Under the pieces are notes generated by a model. The model was not told where the DNA came from. It saw nothing but the letters and a program-made list of their open reading frames with translations, and searched no databases. A DNA stretch of 64,000 bases. It comes from an uncultured Porphyromonadaceae bacterium (GTDB lineage Bacteria; Bacteroidota; Bacteroidia; Bacteroidales; Muribaculaceae). The position numbers and the translations under genes were made by a program. Shown here one piece after another: positions 35,631 through 44,836 of the stretch; the stretch's first letter is position 1, and each line of letters starts with the position of its first letter. The stretch spans positions 1 through 64,000 of the forward strand of contig CAMWQB010000002.1 of the NCBI GenBank assembly GCA_947176295.1, given 5' to 3'.

Positions 35631-35708
35631 GCCAAGCCGGGCCCGGCAAAAGAGCGCGAGAGACAACGGAACTCCGAGCCGGGGACCTGAGAACACGAAA
35701 AACTCCAC

Positions 35709-38528
35709 ATGGAAGCCATATATAAAGAATTTGTCAAAGCCATCCGCAGGCAGGGTGTAGATAGCAAGCGCATCTACACCGATGCCCTGCGGACGCTCGC
35801 ATGGGGTACGGACGCAAGTTTCTACCGCCTGCTGCCGCAAGTGGTGGTGAGAGTGAAGGACGAGGCCGAGATGCAGGCCATCCTCCGGGAGGCGAGTGAG
35901 CGAAATCTCCCCTTCACCTTCCGTGCGGCGGGCACGAGCCTTTCGGGGCAATCGCTCTCGGATTCGATACTCCTCGTGGCCGGCAAATCGTGGGAAGGCT
36001 ACCGTATTCTCGACCCGGAGGCGCATGAGATAGCGCTGCAGCCGGGAATCATCGGCGAGCGCGTGAGCCAGATTCTGGAGCCTTACGGCCGTGTTTTCAG
36101 CCCCGATCCAGCTTCGAAGAAATCGGCTATGGTCGGCGGCATCGTGGCGAACAATGCTTCCGGAATGAAATGCGGCACGCATGCAAATTCCGACCGCATC
36201 CTTCGCTCGATGCGTATAATCCTTGCCGACGGCACCGTGCTCGACACCGGCGACGAAAAGTCGCGGGCCGCCTTCCGGCAGACACACGCCGACTTGCTGA
36301 ACGAGCTCGAGAGCATCCGCAAAGAAATCAGGGACGACGCGGCCCTTTCCGAGCGGATACGCTACAAGTATTCGATAAAGAACGTAACGGGCCTGAACCT
36401 GCTTCCCTTCGTGATGTATGACGACGTGTTCGACATCATCGCGCACATGATGGTGGGCTCGGAGGGCACTTTGGCTTTCATCAGCGAAGTGCGCATGAGC
36501 ACCGAGGCCAAGCCAGAGAACACCGCTTCGGCAATGATATATTTCCGCGAGCTCACGGAAGCCTGCAGGGCGGTGGTGGCCCTGAAGAAATCCGGCGCCG
36601 TGGATGCATGCGAGCTCTTGGACCGCAAGTCGCTCGAATCGGCTCACGACACCACGGGCGAAGGCCTTACGGCCCTGCTTCTTCGAGTGGACGCCTCCAC
36701 GGAAACGGAGCTGAAAAAACGGACGGAGCAGGCGCAGGGAGTGATCAACGGCTTCGACCTTTTCCGCCCTGCCGAATTTTCGACCGACCCCAAGACTGTT
36801 GCCGACTGGTGGCTTATCCGTTCGGGTATCTTCCCTGCAGTGGGAGGCACTCGCAAGCCCGGCACGACAGCACTCATCGAAGACATCGCCTTCCACATCG
36901 ACGACCTACCCGCGGCCACGGCCGAGCTGCAGAAGCTGCTTGAGGACTGCGGCTATGAGGACGCCTGCATCTACGGGCATGCTCTGGAAGGGAACTACCA
37001 CTTCGTGATAGCCCAGGCTTTCGACACACAGGCAGAAATCGACCGCTACCGCAGGCTGATGGAATCTATTGAAAAACTCGTGGTGGAGAAATATGACGGC
37101 TCGCTGAAAGCCGAACACGGCACGGGGCGCAACATGGCTCCCTTTGTGGAGCGGGAATGGGGCGCGAAAGCCTGGGGGATGATGCGCAGAATCAAAAAGG
37201 CGTTCGACCCCCGGATGCTCCTGAACCCGGGTGTGATATTCAACGACGACCCCGAGTGTTTCATCCACTCGCTCAAGCCGCTGCCGCTGACCAATCCCAT
37301 CGTGGACAAATGCATAGAATGCGGATTCTGCGAGGTGAATTGCGTGAGCTGCGGACTGACGCTTTCGGCACGACAGCGAATAGTGTCGCAACGCGAAATT
37401 ACCCGTCTCGAAGCCTGCGAGCCCGACAGTCCGCGGCTGAAGGAACTGAAAAAGGAATTCAAATATTACGGCGAGGAGACGTGTGCGGGCGACGGGCTCT
37501 GCTCAACGTCGTGCCCTATGAAGATCAACACGGGCGACCTCGTGCACGTGATACGCGAGCGGGAGATTCCGCCCGGCTCGCTCGGCCACGGCATAGGGCG
37601 ATATGCGGGCGAACATCTTGCGGGAGTGAGCACGGCCGTGCGCGGAGTGCTCGGAGCCGCATCCGTGGCCCGGAAGATAATAGGCGTGAAGGGTGTTGAA
37701 TTTGTGGGCACGGCCCTGCACGGCATAGGCATGCCTCTCTGGACGCCTTCGCTGCCGAAGCCCTTCAGCTCCGGGAAACTGGTGAAGAACACTGCCGAGG
37801 AAAACGAAAAACGCCCGGAGCGCCGTCCGAGGCTTGTCTACTTCCCGTCGTGCCTCAACCGTGTGATGGGAGCGGCAGAAGATGCTCCTAAGGCAGAAGA
37901 GCCCTTGGCAGAGGTGTTCGTGCGTCTGTGCGAGCGTGCAGGCTATGAAGTTGTGTTCCCCAATGACATGAGTGGCCTCTGCTGTGGCATGATATGGGAG
38001 AGCAAGGGGATGCCGGATATTGCCGAGAGCAAGGTGCGCGAACTCGAAGCCGCTCTGGCAGCAGCGTCCGAAGGAGGACGCATCCCCGTGGTATGCGACC
38101 AAAGCCCGTGTCTCCACCGGATGCGGAAGTGCATAAAGAGCATGAAGCTCTACGAGCCGTCGGAATTCATCCACGACTACTTGGCGAAGCACCTTACGTT
38201 CCGGAAGACTGACAGGCCTGTGGCTGTGCACATCACGTGCTCGACGCGACTTATGGGCATAGGCGACAAGCTGGTGGGCCTTGCGGGGATGTGTTCGACA
38301 AATGTCACCGTGCCGGCAGAAGTCGGGTGCTGCGGTTTTGCCGGAGACAAAGGCTTCACACATCCCGAGCTTAACCGCTGGGGGCTGCGGAAGCTGCGCA
38401 AGGCCATCGAGGGATGCGGCGCTGAGGAAGGCTACTCCAATTCGCGCACATGCGAGATAGGGCTTACGACCAACAGCGGGATTCCGTATCAGTCGATAGT
38501 CTACCTGGTTGAAGAGTGCACCCGCTGA
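35709..38528 (+). CDS. FAD- and Fe-S-binding D-lactate/2-hydroxyacid dehydrogenase
   Basis: A 939-residue fused oxidoreductase. The N-terminal half is a GlcD-type FAD domain (FRAAGTSLSGQS, then MVGGIVANNASGMKCG) with an FAD-oxidase C domain to about 505. A ferredoxin-like region follows with CIECGFCEVNC (Cys535, 538, 541, 545) and CAGDGLCSTSCP. Two CCG motifs end the protein (GLCCGMIWESKG and GCCGFAGDKG). This matches D-lactate or D-2-hydroxyglutarate dehydrogenases of the YdiJ/GlcDF group. MurQ, encoded downstream in the same unit, releases D-lactate, so oxidising it to pyruvate is the most economical role. 2-hydroxyglutarate remains possible. Confidence 0.85.
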   Translation: MEAIYKEFVKAIRRQGVDSKRIYTDALRTLAWGTDASFYRLLPQVVVRVKDEAEMQAILREASERNLPFTFRAAGTSLSGQSLSDSILLVAGKSWEGYRILDPEAHEIALQPGIIGERVSQILEPYGRVFSPDPASKKSAMVGGIVANNASGMKCGTHANSDRILRSMRIILADGTVLDTGDEKSRAAFRQTHADLLNELESIRKEIRDDAALSERIRYKYSIKNVTGLNLLPFVMYDDVFDIIAHMMVGSEGTLAFISEVRMSTEAKPENTASAMIYFRELTEACRAVVALKKSGAVDACELLDRKSLESAHDTTGEGLTALLLRVDASTETELKKRTEQAQGVINGFDLFRPAEFSTDPKTVADWWLIRSGIFPAVGGTRKPGTTALIEDIAFHIDDLPAATAELQKLLEDCGYEDACIYGHALEGNYHFVIAQAFDTQAEIDRYRRLMESIEKLVVEKYDGSLKAEHGTGRNMAPFVEREWGAKAWGMMRRIKKAFDPRMLLNPGVIFNDDPECFIHSLKPLPLTNPIVDKCIECGFCEVNCVSCGLTLSARQRIVSQREITRLEACEPDSPRLKELKKEFKYYGEETCAGDGLCSTSCPMKINTGDLVHVIREREIPPGSLGHGIGRYAGEHLAGVSTAVRGVLGAASVARKIIGVKGVEFVGTALHGIGMPLWTPSLPKPFSSGKLVKNTAEENEKRPERRPRLVYFPSCLNRVMGAAEDAPKAEEPLAEVFVRLCERAGYEVVFPNDMSGLCCGMIWESKGMPDIAESKVRELEAALAAASEGGRIPVVCDQSPCLHRMRKCIKSMKLYEPSEFIHDYLAKHLTFRKTDRPVAVHITCSTRLMGIGDKLVGLAGMCSTNVTVPAEVGCCGFAGDKGFTHPELNRWGLRKLRKAIEGCGAEEGYSNSRTCEIGLTTNSGIPYQSIVYLVEECTR

Positions 38529-38593
38529 GGGCGACTTTCCTCCCCCACTCCATTTAAGAAAAAAGTACAGAACCAATCATAGGACACAAAACA

Positions 38594-39787
38594 ATGAGTA
38601 AAGGAAAATCACCAACAGCGAACGCGGTCTCCGCAGAGGCGGGGCGTCCGAAAGGCCGCTTGCTGGCACTCGATATCCTGCGAGGTATCACCATCGCGGG
38701 GATGATACTTGTGAACAACCCTGGATCGTGGGGCCATATCTATGCGCCATTGGAGCATGCGTCGTGGAACGGGCTTACGCCAACCGACCTGGTGTTTCCG
38801 TTCTTCATGTTCATCATGGGTGTGAGCACCTACATGTCGTTGCGGAAATATGACTTCCGACTGAGCGGCTCCCTTTTATGGAAAGTTCTGCGGAGGGCGG
38901 TGGTCATCTGGTTCATCGGTCTTGCAATCGCGTGGTTCGGGCTTTTCCTGCGAGGGATTCTGAACGAGGCCACCTTATGGGAGGCAGTCTGGAATTTCGA
39001 CCACATCCGCATTCTCGGTGTGATGCCGCGTCTGGCCATCTGCTATGGCACGGGCTCTCTAATCGCCGTGTTGGTTGGCCGCAAGGGGGTGCCTTGGGTA
39101 ATCGCCACGATGTTGGTTGCATATTCCGTGATACTCCTCCTGGGCCACGGCTTCGAGTTCTCGGACCGGAACGTCATATCGGTAGTGGACCACAAAGTGC
39201 TGGGCCCTGACCACATGTACGCCGACACGATCGACGGCGTCCGGTTGAAATTCGATCCCGAAGGATTGCTGAGCACGCTGCCCTCGATAGCGCACATGCT
39301 GATAGGCTTTATGTGCGGCTTCCTGCTGATGGGCACGAAGGACAACAGGGAGAGGATCAACCGTCTGTTTATCGTTGGCACGATTCTCACGTTCTCGGGC
39401 TTCCTGCTGGACTTCGGGCTTCCCATCAACAAGAAAATCTGGTCGCCGTCGTTCGTGCTGACGACCTGTGGCCTCGCCTCGAGCTTCCTGGGGCTTCTGA
39501 TATGGATAATCGACATTTGCGGGCACAAAAAATGGTGCAGATTCTTCGAAGCATTCGGCATCAATCCACTGTTCATGTACTGCCTCGGGGCCGTGCTGAG
39601 CATAGTGATAGGGAGCGTAAAAATCGGAGACATGAGCATCAAAGGGCACATCTACAAGGATTTCCTGATGCCCGTATGCGGAGAAGACGCCACGCTTGCA
39701 TCGCTGGTGTTCGCCCTGCTATTCGTGGGAGTGAACTGGTGTGTGGGCTATGTACTGTATAAAAAGAAAATATATATAAAGATATGA
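38594..39787 (+). CDS. MurT-like membrane protein (heparan N-acetyltransferase/DUF5009 family)
   Basis: A 397-residue polytopic protein with about ten hydrophobic helices. It begins LLALDILRGITIAGMILVNNPGSW and has PTDLVFPFFMFIMGVS, the signature of the family that includes lysosomal heparan-glucosaminide acetyltransferase. In Tannerella forsythia the inner-membrane MurNAc transporter MurT sits with MurK and MurQ and, to my recollection, belongs to this family; the same order is seen here (this gene, then kinase, then murQ). Transport of unphosphorylated MurNAc is therefore the favoured role, with acetyltransferase activity as the alternative. The spacer before it holds a 24-nt G-free run (38534-38557). 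Stop and next start overlap by four bases. Confidence 0.75.
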   Translation: MSKGKSPTANAVSAEAGRPKGRLLALDILRGITIAGMILVNNPGSWGHIYAPLEHASWNGLTPTDLVFPFFMFIMGVSTYMSLRKYDFRLSGSLLWKVLRRAVVIWFIGLAIAWFGLFLRGILNEATLWEAVWNFDHIRILGVMPRLAICYGTGSLIAVLVGRKGVPWVIATMLVAYSVILLLGHGFEFSDRNVISVVDHKVLGPDHMYADTIDGVRLKFDPEGLLSTLPSIAHMLIGFMCGFLLMGTKDNRERINRLFIVGTILTFSGFLLDFGLPINKKIWSPSFVLTTCGLASSFLGLLIWIIDICGHKKWCRFFEAFGINPLFMYCLGAVLSIVIGSVKIGDMSIKGHIYKDFLMPVCGEDATLASLVFALLFVGVNWCVGYVLYKKKIYIKI

Positions 39788-40635
39788 TACTGATCGCCGA
39801 CTGCGGGAGCACAAAGATAGACTGGTGTGTGCTCTCGGACGAAAAGAAAGTAGCCAAACAGGTATTCACGATGGGCATGAACGCCGTCATGCTCACGGAA
39901 GAGGAAATGCGCGGACGCATCGCCACGGAGCTTCTGCCCGAGTTAGGAGGCATCGTCTCGGAAATCGAGGCAGTTTATTTCTACGGCGCGGGGTGCCTTG
40001 CGCCTGAAGTGTGCGGGAATGTAGCGTCGGCTCTGCGGACCAATCTGCCCTCGGCCGGGACTGTAGAGGTGTATTCCGATCTGCTTGCGGCAGCGCGTGC
40101 GCTCTGCGGGCACGAGGGAGGGATAGCCTGCATCCTGGGCACGGGAGCGAATTCGTGCTATTACGACGGCAATGAAATCGTGAAGAATGTGTCGCCCTTA
40201 GGGTATATCCTCGGCGATGAGGGCTCGGGCGCAGTTCTCGGGAAGCTCTTCCTTGGAGATGTGCTGAAGAATCAGCTTCCGGCGGGGATTGCAGAAGAGT
40301 TCCTGACGGAATACAAGCTGACGCTACTGGACGTGATCCGGAGGGTCTACAAGGAGCCTCAGGGCAATCGCTTCCTGGCGTCGGTCACGCCCTTCCTGTC
40401 GTCGCATTTAGACGTGAAGGAAATCCACGACCTGGTGCTCGGAGCGTTCCGTGCGTTCTTCCGCAGAAATGTGAAGCAATACGAGAGCTACGGCCGCAAG
40501 GACGTGAACTTCGTGGGCTCGATAGCCTACTATTTCCGTCCGGTGCTTGAAGAGGCGGCTGAGGCCGAGGGCTTCAACGTGGGCATGATACTCAAGAGCC
40601 CGATGGAGGGCCTTGTTCGCTTCCACACTAACTGA
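39784..40635 (+). CDS. BadF/BadG-type amino sugar kinase (MurNAc/GlcNAc kinase)
   Basis: A 283-residue cytosolic ASKHA-fold kinase. The phosphate-binding start ILIADCGSTKIDWCVLSD and the second phosphate loop CILGTGANSCYYDG are visible, followed by LGDEGSGAVLGK, typical of N-acetylglucosamine kinase relatives. Tannerella MurK, of the same family, phosphorylates MurNAc. Sitting between the MurT-like gene (ATGA overlap) and murQ, it most likely makes MurNAc-6-phosphate for MurQ. GlcNAc activity is also possible. Confidence 0.85.
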   Translation: MILIADCGSTKIDWCVLSDEKKVAKQVFTMGMNAVMLTEEEMRGRIATELLPELGGIVSEIEAVYFYGAGCLAPEVCGNVASALRTNLPSAGTVEVYSDLLAAARALCGHEGGIACILGTGANSCYYDGNEIVKNVSPLGYILGDEGSGAVLGKLFLGDVLKNQLPAGIAEEFLTEYKLTLLDVIRRVYKEPQGNRFLASVTPFLSSHLDVKEIHDLVLGAFRAFFRRNVKQYESYGRKDVNFVGSIAYYFRPVLEEAAEAEGFNVGMILKSPMEGLVRFHTN

Positions 40636-40678
40636 GGGGCTAAGAGAGCAAAGAAACAGACAAAAGAAAATCGACAAA

Positions 40679-41494
40679 ATGGCATTTGTAAAGATAAGCG
40701 AGCAGTCGTCGCTATATAACGACTTGGAAAAGAAGAGCGTGGGCGAGATACTCCACGACATCAACACGGAAGACAAGAAGGTGGCCGTGGCCGTAGAGAA
40801 GGCTATTCCGCAGATAGAAAAGCTTGTGGAGCAAATCGTTCCGCGCATGAAGCAGGGCGGCCGCATTTTCTACATGGGCGCCGGCACCTCGGGGCGCCTT
40901 GGCGTGCTTGACGCTTCGGAGATTCCTCCGACCTTCGGCATGGACCCCTCGTGGGTTATCGGCCTGATAGCCGGTGGCGACACAGCGCTGCGCAACCCTG
41001 TGGAAAATGCCGAGGACGACACAGCCCAGGGATGGAAGGACCTTGAGAAGTTCAACATCAACGCGAAGGATACGGTGATAGGCATCGCAGCTTCCGGGAC
41101 GACGCCCTACGTGATAGGCGCCCTGAAGGCCTGCCGCGAGCACGGAATCCTCACGGCCGCGATAACGTCGAATCCCGACGCGCCTATCTCCGAGGCCGCT
41201 GACATCGCTATCGAGATGATCGTAGGACCGGAATACGTAACGGGCAGCTCGCGAATGAAGAGCGGCACGGGGCAGAAGATGATCTGCAACATGATCACGA
41301 CTTCGGTGATGATAAAGATGGGCCGCGTGAAGGGCAACAAGATGGTGAACATGCAGCTGTCGAACGCCAAACTCGTGGACCGCGGCACGCGTATGATTGT
41401 CGAGGAACTCGGGCTGCCTTACGACGAGGCAAAGCGCCTTCTGCTGATGCACGGGTCGGTGAAGAAAGCCACGGACGCATATCGCGGAGAATAA
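40679..41494 (+). CDS. murQ: N-acetylmuramic acid 6-phosphate etherase
   Basis: A 271-residue cytosolic SIS-domain lyase that splits MurNAc-6-P into GlcNAc-6-P and D-lactate. The signature is unmistakable: GAGTSGRLGVLDASEIPPTFG at about 67-87, with Glu81 at the place of E. coli Glu83, then GIAASGTTPYVIGAL and GSSRMKSGTGQKM. The start chosen gives MAFVKISEQSSLYNDLEKKS, the standard beginning. An in-frame upstream ATG (40613) lies inside the kinase gene and was not used. Last dedicated step of the salvage pathway. Confidence 0.96.
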   Translation: MAFVKISEQSSLYNDLEKKSVGEILHDINTEDKKVAVAVEKAIPQIEKLVEQIVPRMKQGGRIFYMGAGTSGRLGVLDASEIPPTFGMDPSWVIGLIAGGDTALRNPVENAEDDTAQGWKDLEKFNINAKDTVIGIAASGTTPYVIGALKACREHGILTAAITSNPDAPISEAADIAIEMIVGPEYVTGSSRMKSGTGQKMICNMITTSVMIKMGRVKGNKMVNMQLSNAKLVDRGTRMIVEELGLPYDEAKRLLLMHGSVKKATDAYRGE

Positions 41495-41515
41495 GAAACG
41501 CTGAAAGTAAGAGAC

Positions 41516-42184
41516 ATGAACTTAAGGAAATATTTAATCATGGGCGCATTGCTACTTGCCGGAGCATGCGCATCGGCGGTGGCGCCGGCAGCGGGCGAGA
41601 TGCCCAAGGGCCAGACTACCCCCGACGGGATGAAGGACACGATTACGAGCGAATCGATCGTGTTCCTGGGCAATAGCCTGACCTACGGGGGCAAGTGGAA
41701 CGAGCTCTTCGGCATCGAGAATGCCGTGAACCGCGGCATCGTGGGCAACACGGCGGCTGACATAGACGCCCGTCTGGCGGAAGTAACGGCCGGAAAGCCC
41801 AGGAAAATCTTCCTGATGTGCGGTGTGAACGACGTGAGCCACGACCTGACGGCCGATTCGGTGGCTCGTGCGGTGATAGGGCTCGTGGACAGAATCCGCG
41901 AGGAGAGCCCCGAAACGGAGCTATACCTGCAGTCGCTTCTGCCCATCAACAACAGCTTCGGGCGCTACAAGCGCGTGATAGGCAAGGAACAGACTATCCG
42001 CGACATCAATGCCCTCCTCGAGCCTATGGCTCGCGAAAGGGGCGTGGAGTGGATCATGCTCTATCCTTATTTCTGCGACGAGGAGCAGAATCTGAGAAAG
42101 GAACTGACAACCGACGGGCTGCACCTCGTTGGGGCCGGATATGAAATCTGGCGCGAACATCTCGAGCCATACGTGAAGCGCTGA
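41516..42184 (+). CDS. SGNH/GDSL-family hydrolase lipoprotein
   Basis: A 222-residue lipoprotein (signal ending LLAGAC, Cys18). The SGNH blocks are GNSLTYGG with Ser54, GNTAADI, GVND with Asn105, and DGLHL with Asp200 and His203, so the catalytic set is complete. Members deacetylate sugars or cleave esters. At the end of the MurNAc cluster a role in removing acetyl groups from peptidoglycan or its fragments is attractive, but this is inference. 21 nt after murQ. Confidence 0.85.
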   Translation: MNLRKYLIMGALLLAGACASAVAPAAGEMPKGQTTPDGMKDTITSESIVFLGNSLTYGGKWNELFGIENAVNRGIVGNTAADIDARLAEVTAGKPRKIFLMCGVNDVSHDLTADSVARAVIGLVDRIREESPETELYLQSLLPINNSFGRYKRVIGKEQTIRDINALLEPMARERGVEWIMLYPYFCDEEQNLRKELTTDGLHLVGAGYEIWREHLEPYVKR

Positions 42185-42203
42185 GCTTTACTTCTCGACC
42201 ACG

Positions 42204-44654
42204 ATGCTTGATGCCGACCAGAGTGCCATCTGCGACCTCAACGGGGAGCGGGCACTGGTGCTTGCAGGGCCGGGATGCGGAAAGACGCACATTCTGGCGC
42301 TACGTGTTTTCAAAGCCAATGCCGAACATGGTGTTGGCTTTGAGCGCATGTTGTGTCTGACTTTCACCAATCGCGCCGCCCGCGAGATGAACGAACGGAT
42401 CGCGGGGCTGACGGGCTACGTGCCCCGGGAGCTGTTTGTGGGGAATATCCACCGCTTCTGCTTCCGCTTCCTTATGGCCAACGGCCTGCTGCCTGCGGAG
42501 ACGGGGATAATGGACGAGGACGACCAGGAAGAGTATCTCAGGACGGCGGCGGGGATAACGCGGGCGGGAGACGCGGCCAACTTCAGAAAAGCGGCAATGA
42601 GAATTTTCGAGGACGAGCATGACTTTCCGGAACACCTGAAGCAACGGCTCCGCTTCACGCTCTCGGAGAGGGATTATGCGGCCGTGAATGAATACACGGA
42701 CTACAAGCGGCGGCATATGCTCGTGGACTATGACGAGATAATCCTGCGGGCCTACGAAGCTCTGAGCTCGGCCGGGGGCGATCTTCTCGAGATGAGCTCA
42801 TACGACTGGATTCAGGTGGACGAGGTGCAGGACATGACGCCGCTACAATTAGCGATAGTGCACTTGCTGACAGACAATTCCGGAGGACGGCCGACGTGTG
42901 TATATCTCGGCGACGAGCAGCAGGCGATATTCAATTTCACGGGCGCGGGGGGCCCGGCGCTCGAACGGCTTAAGCATGAGTGCCGCGGACATATCTACCA
43001 TCTGCGGCGCAATTACCGCTCGCCGCGCGGGCTTGTGGAGCTATGCAACGAGCTGGCCCTGACGTGGCTCGACATAGACCCTGAGTTTCTTCCCGAACCG
43101 GCGTCGGGAACCGGCGAAGGGGGCGAGGCAAAGCTTCGGGAGGTGTTCTCTCCGGCGGAGGGGGCTGCATACGAGGTGCGCAGGCTCATTGCGCTTCACC
43201 CGGGGGAATCGGTGAGCGTGCTCGTACACACGAACTCACAGGTCGAGCAGGTGTCGGCGGCCCTTGATGCTATGAGTATCCGGCACATAAAGTTGAGCCG
43301 AAACGATATGTTCCACCAGGCGTCGTTCAAGACGCTCTACAGCCACCTGGCGGTGGTGATGAATCCGTTGCGCATCAGCGAATGGGCGCGTCTGTTTTTC
43401 CAGAGCGGGGCAGCCAAGAGCCTGCGGGGGGCGCGACGGCTGTGCGCGGGCTTGCTCGAAAGGGGCATCAGCCCTGCTGAAATCATGGATTCCGACAGAC
43501 CGACAATGCTCGAAAATTTCTCGGAGCTGTTTGCACCGGATAGTGAAAAGACTGTCGTGGTGCTGGACACGGAAACTACGGGACTGGATATTTTCGAGGA
43601 TGATGTTGTGGAAATCGCTGCCGTGAAGATGCGTGGCGGGAAAATTGTGGAAGGAAGCGAATTCGACATCCTGCTGCGAACAGAGAAGGCCCTTCCGCGG
43701 ACCTTGGGCGACGGCACTCCGAATCCTCTGCTCGAAGTCTATGATCCTTCGAGAGCGCCGGACCGGGAGGATGGCCTGAAACTTTTTGCGGAATATCTGC
43801 GAGGGGCCGATGCCGTGGCGGGGCATAATCTCGACTTCGACTTACCCATACTCCGATTCAACTACATGCGGCACAGCCGCGATGGTATGGTACCGCCGGC
43901 ACTGAGGGAGGGGGCGCCGCAAACGGATACACTCACGACAAGCCGACTGGCGCTGCCCCGACAGCGGAGCTATCGCCTTGGGGCACTTGCAGGGCTCTTC
44001 GGGATAGATACTGGGACCTCGCATCTTGCAATCGCCGATGTGCGGGCCACATCTCAGCTTACCACGGCCCTTTGGCCTCTTGCTTCTGCAAAGGTGCCTG
44101 AGGCAAGGGCTGCGATGTCCGACCCGAGAATGAGAGAGGCCGGAACTATTCTCGAAGAAGTGTACGGCCACCACTACCGACGGGCACGCGCACTGATGAC
44201 CGACCCGGAGGAGGGTCCGGCAAACTGCCTTATTGCGGAAATGACGTGGGTGTATGACGGATTCACGAGCCTGGGGCTTATACGCCCGATTGAACGCTAC
44301 GACTATCTGTGCAGACTTGTAGAGGAGGTGATGGTGGACGCGACGCGTGAGCGGCGCTTCCGCGAGCAGCTCACTCGGAGACTTCCGGAACTCCTGAGCT
44401 TCAATGAAGGCGACCTGTTCACGAACGGGATAGTCCGCGAGAATGTTTCGGTGATGACAATTCACAAGGCCAAGGGTCTTGAGATGGACAATGTGGTGGT
44501 TTTCAACGCCGACACGGGCTGGGGCTCCGTTGATGAGCGGGCGAAGGTCTACTACGTGGCCTTCTCTCGGGCGCGCAAGCGGCTGATCGTGCAGACGACG
44601 GGCCATCTCGACCCTATCGTAGAGGCCATCAGCAACAAATTCTACCGGGGCTGA
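42204..44654 (+). CDS. UvrD-type helicase with inserted DEDDh 3'-5' exonuclease domain
   Basis: An 816-residue cytosolic superfamily 1A helicase. The Walker A motif AGPGCGKTH lies at 21-29, DEVQ at 206-209, LGDEQQAIFNFTGA and LRRNYRSPRGLVEL after it, and motifs V/VI (VMTIHKAKGLEMDNVVVFN, then VAFSRARKRLIV) at the C-terminus. Between the helicase halves, residues about 448-640 form a DnaQ-like exonuclease: DTETTG (Asp455, Glu457), HNLDFD (Asp544) and HLAIAD (His607, Asp612), i.e. a full DEDDh set. Such a fusion could unwind and trim 3' ends in repair. It starts 19 nt after the SGNH gene with no promoter seen, so it may be read with the salvage operon. Confidence 0.9.
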   Translation: MLDADQSAICDLNGERALVLAGPGCGKTHILALRVFKANAEHGVGFERMLCLTFTNRAAREMNERIAGLTGYVPRELFVGNIHRFCFRFLMANGLLPAETGIMDEDDQEEYLRTAAGITRAGDAANFRKAAMRIFEDEHDFPEHLKQRLRFTLSERDYAAVNEYTDYKRRHMLVDYDEIILRAYEALSSAGGDLLEMSSYDWIQVDEVQDMTPLQLAIVHLLTDNSGGRPTCVYLGDEQQAIFNFTGAGGPALERLKHECRGHIYHLRRNYRSPRGLVELCNELALTWLDIDPEFLPEPASGTGEGGEAKLREVFSPAEGAAYEVRRLIALHPGESVSVLVHTNSQVEQVSAALDAMSIRHIKLSRNDMFHQASFKTLYSHLAVVMNPLRISEWARLFFQSGAAKSLRGARRLCAGLLERGISPAEIMDSDRPTMLENFSELFAPDSEKTVVVLDTETTGLDIFEDDVVEIAAVKMRGGKIVEGSEFDILLRTEKALPRTLGDGTPNPLLEVYDPSRAPDREDGLKLFAEYLRGADAVAGHNLDFDLPILRFNYMRHSRDGMVPPALREGAPQTDTLTTSRLALPRQRSYRLGALAGLFGIDTGTSHLAIADVRATSQLTTALWPLASAKVPEARAAMSDPRMREAGTILEEVYGHHYRRARALMTDPEEGPANCLIAEMTWVYDGFTSLGLIRPIERYDYLCRLVEEVMVDATRERRFREQLTRRLPELLSFNEGDLFTNGIVRENVSVMTIHKAKGLEMDNVVVFNADTGWGSVDERAKVYYVAFSRARKRLIVQTTGHLDPIVEAISNKFYRG

Positions 44655-44675
44655 ATGAAATTTTTCGGCTGGAAT

Positions 44676-44706
44676 TTTGATTTTTCACATTTAATTGTTA
44701 ATTTTG
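44676..44706 (+). promoter_or_regulatory. Promoter of rprXY-FKBP
   Basis: The -33 TTTG (44676-44679) and the -7 TAATTTTG (44699-44706) have 19-nt spacing. A leader of about 125 nt follows before rprX. It can fold into two small hairpins (GCCGAA / TTCGGGC around 44709-44727, and GCATC / GATGC near 44727-44741) and holds GTTAACAA at 44770-44777. Confidence 0.7.
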
Positions 44707-44836
44707 GGCCGAAATGTTAATTCGGGCATCGAAATGATGCAACGAAGCAAACAAAGGACACATTGAATTGTTAACAAATAAAGGTTAAATTTAAAAATTC
44801 TTCCTCTCTTCCGTGAGAGGCCTCCACACCGACCCG

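Noticed and set aside
35112-36896. 594-codon antisense frame across NamZ and the dehydrogenase
   Set aside because: Crosses the gap between two sense genes and shows no family motif.
40613-40678. Upstream in-frame start for murQ
   Set aside because: Overlaps the kinase gene and precedes the conserved MurQ N-terminus.
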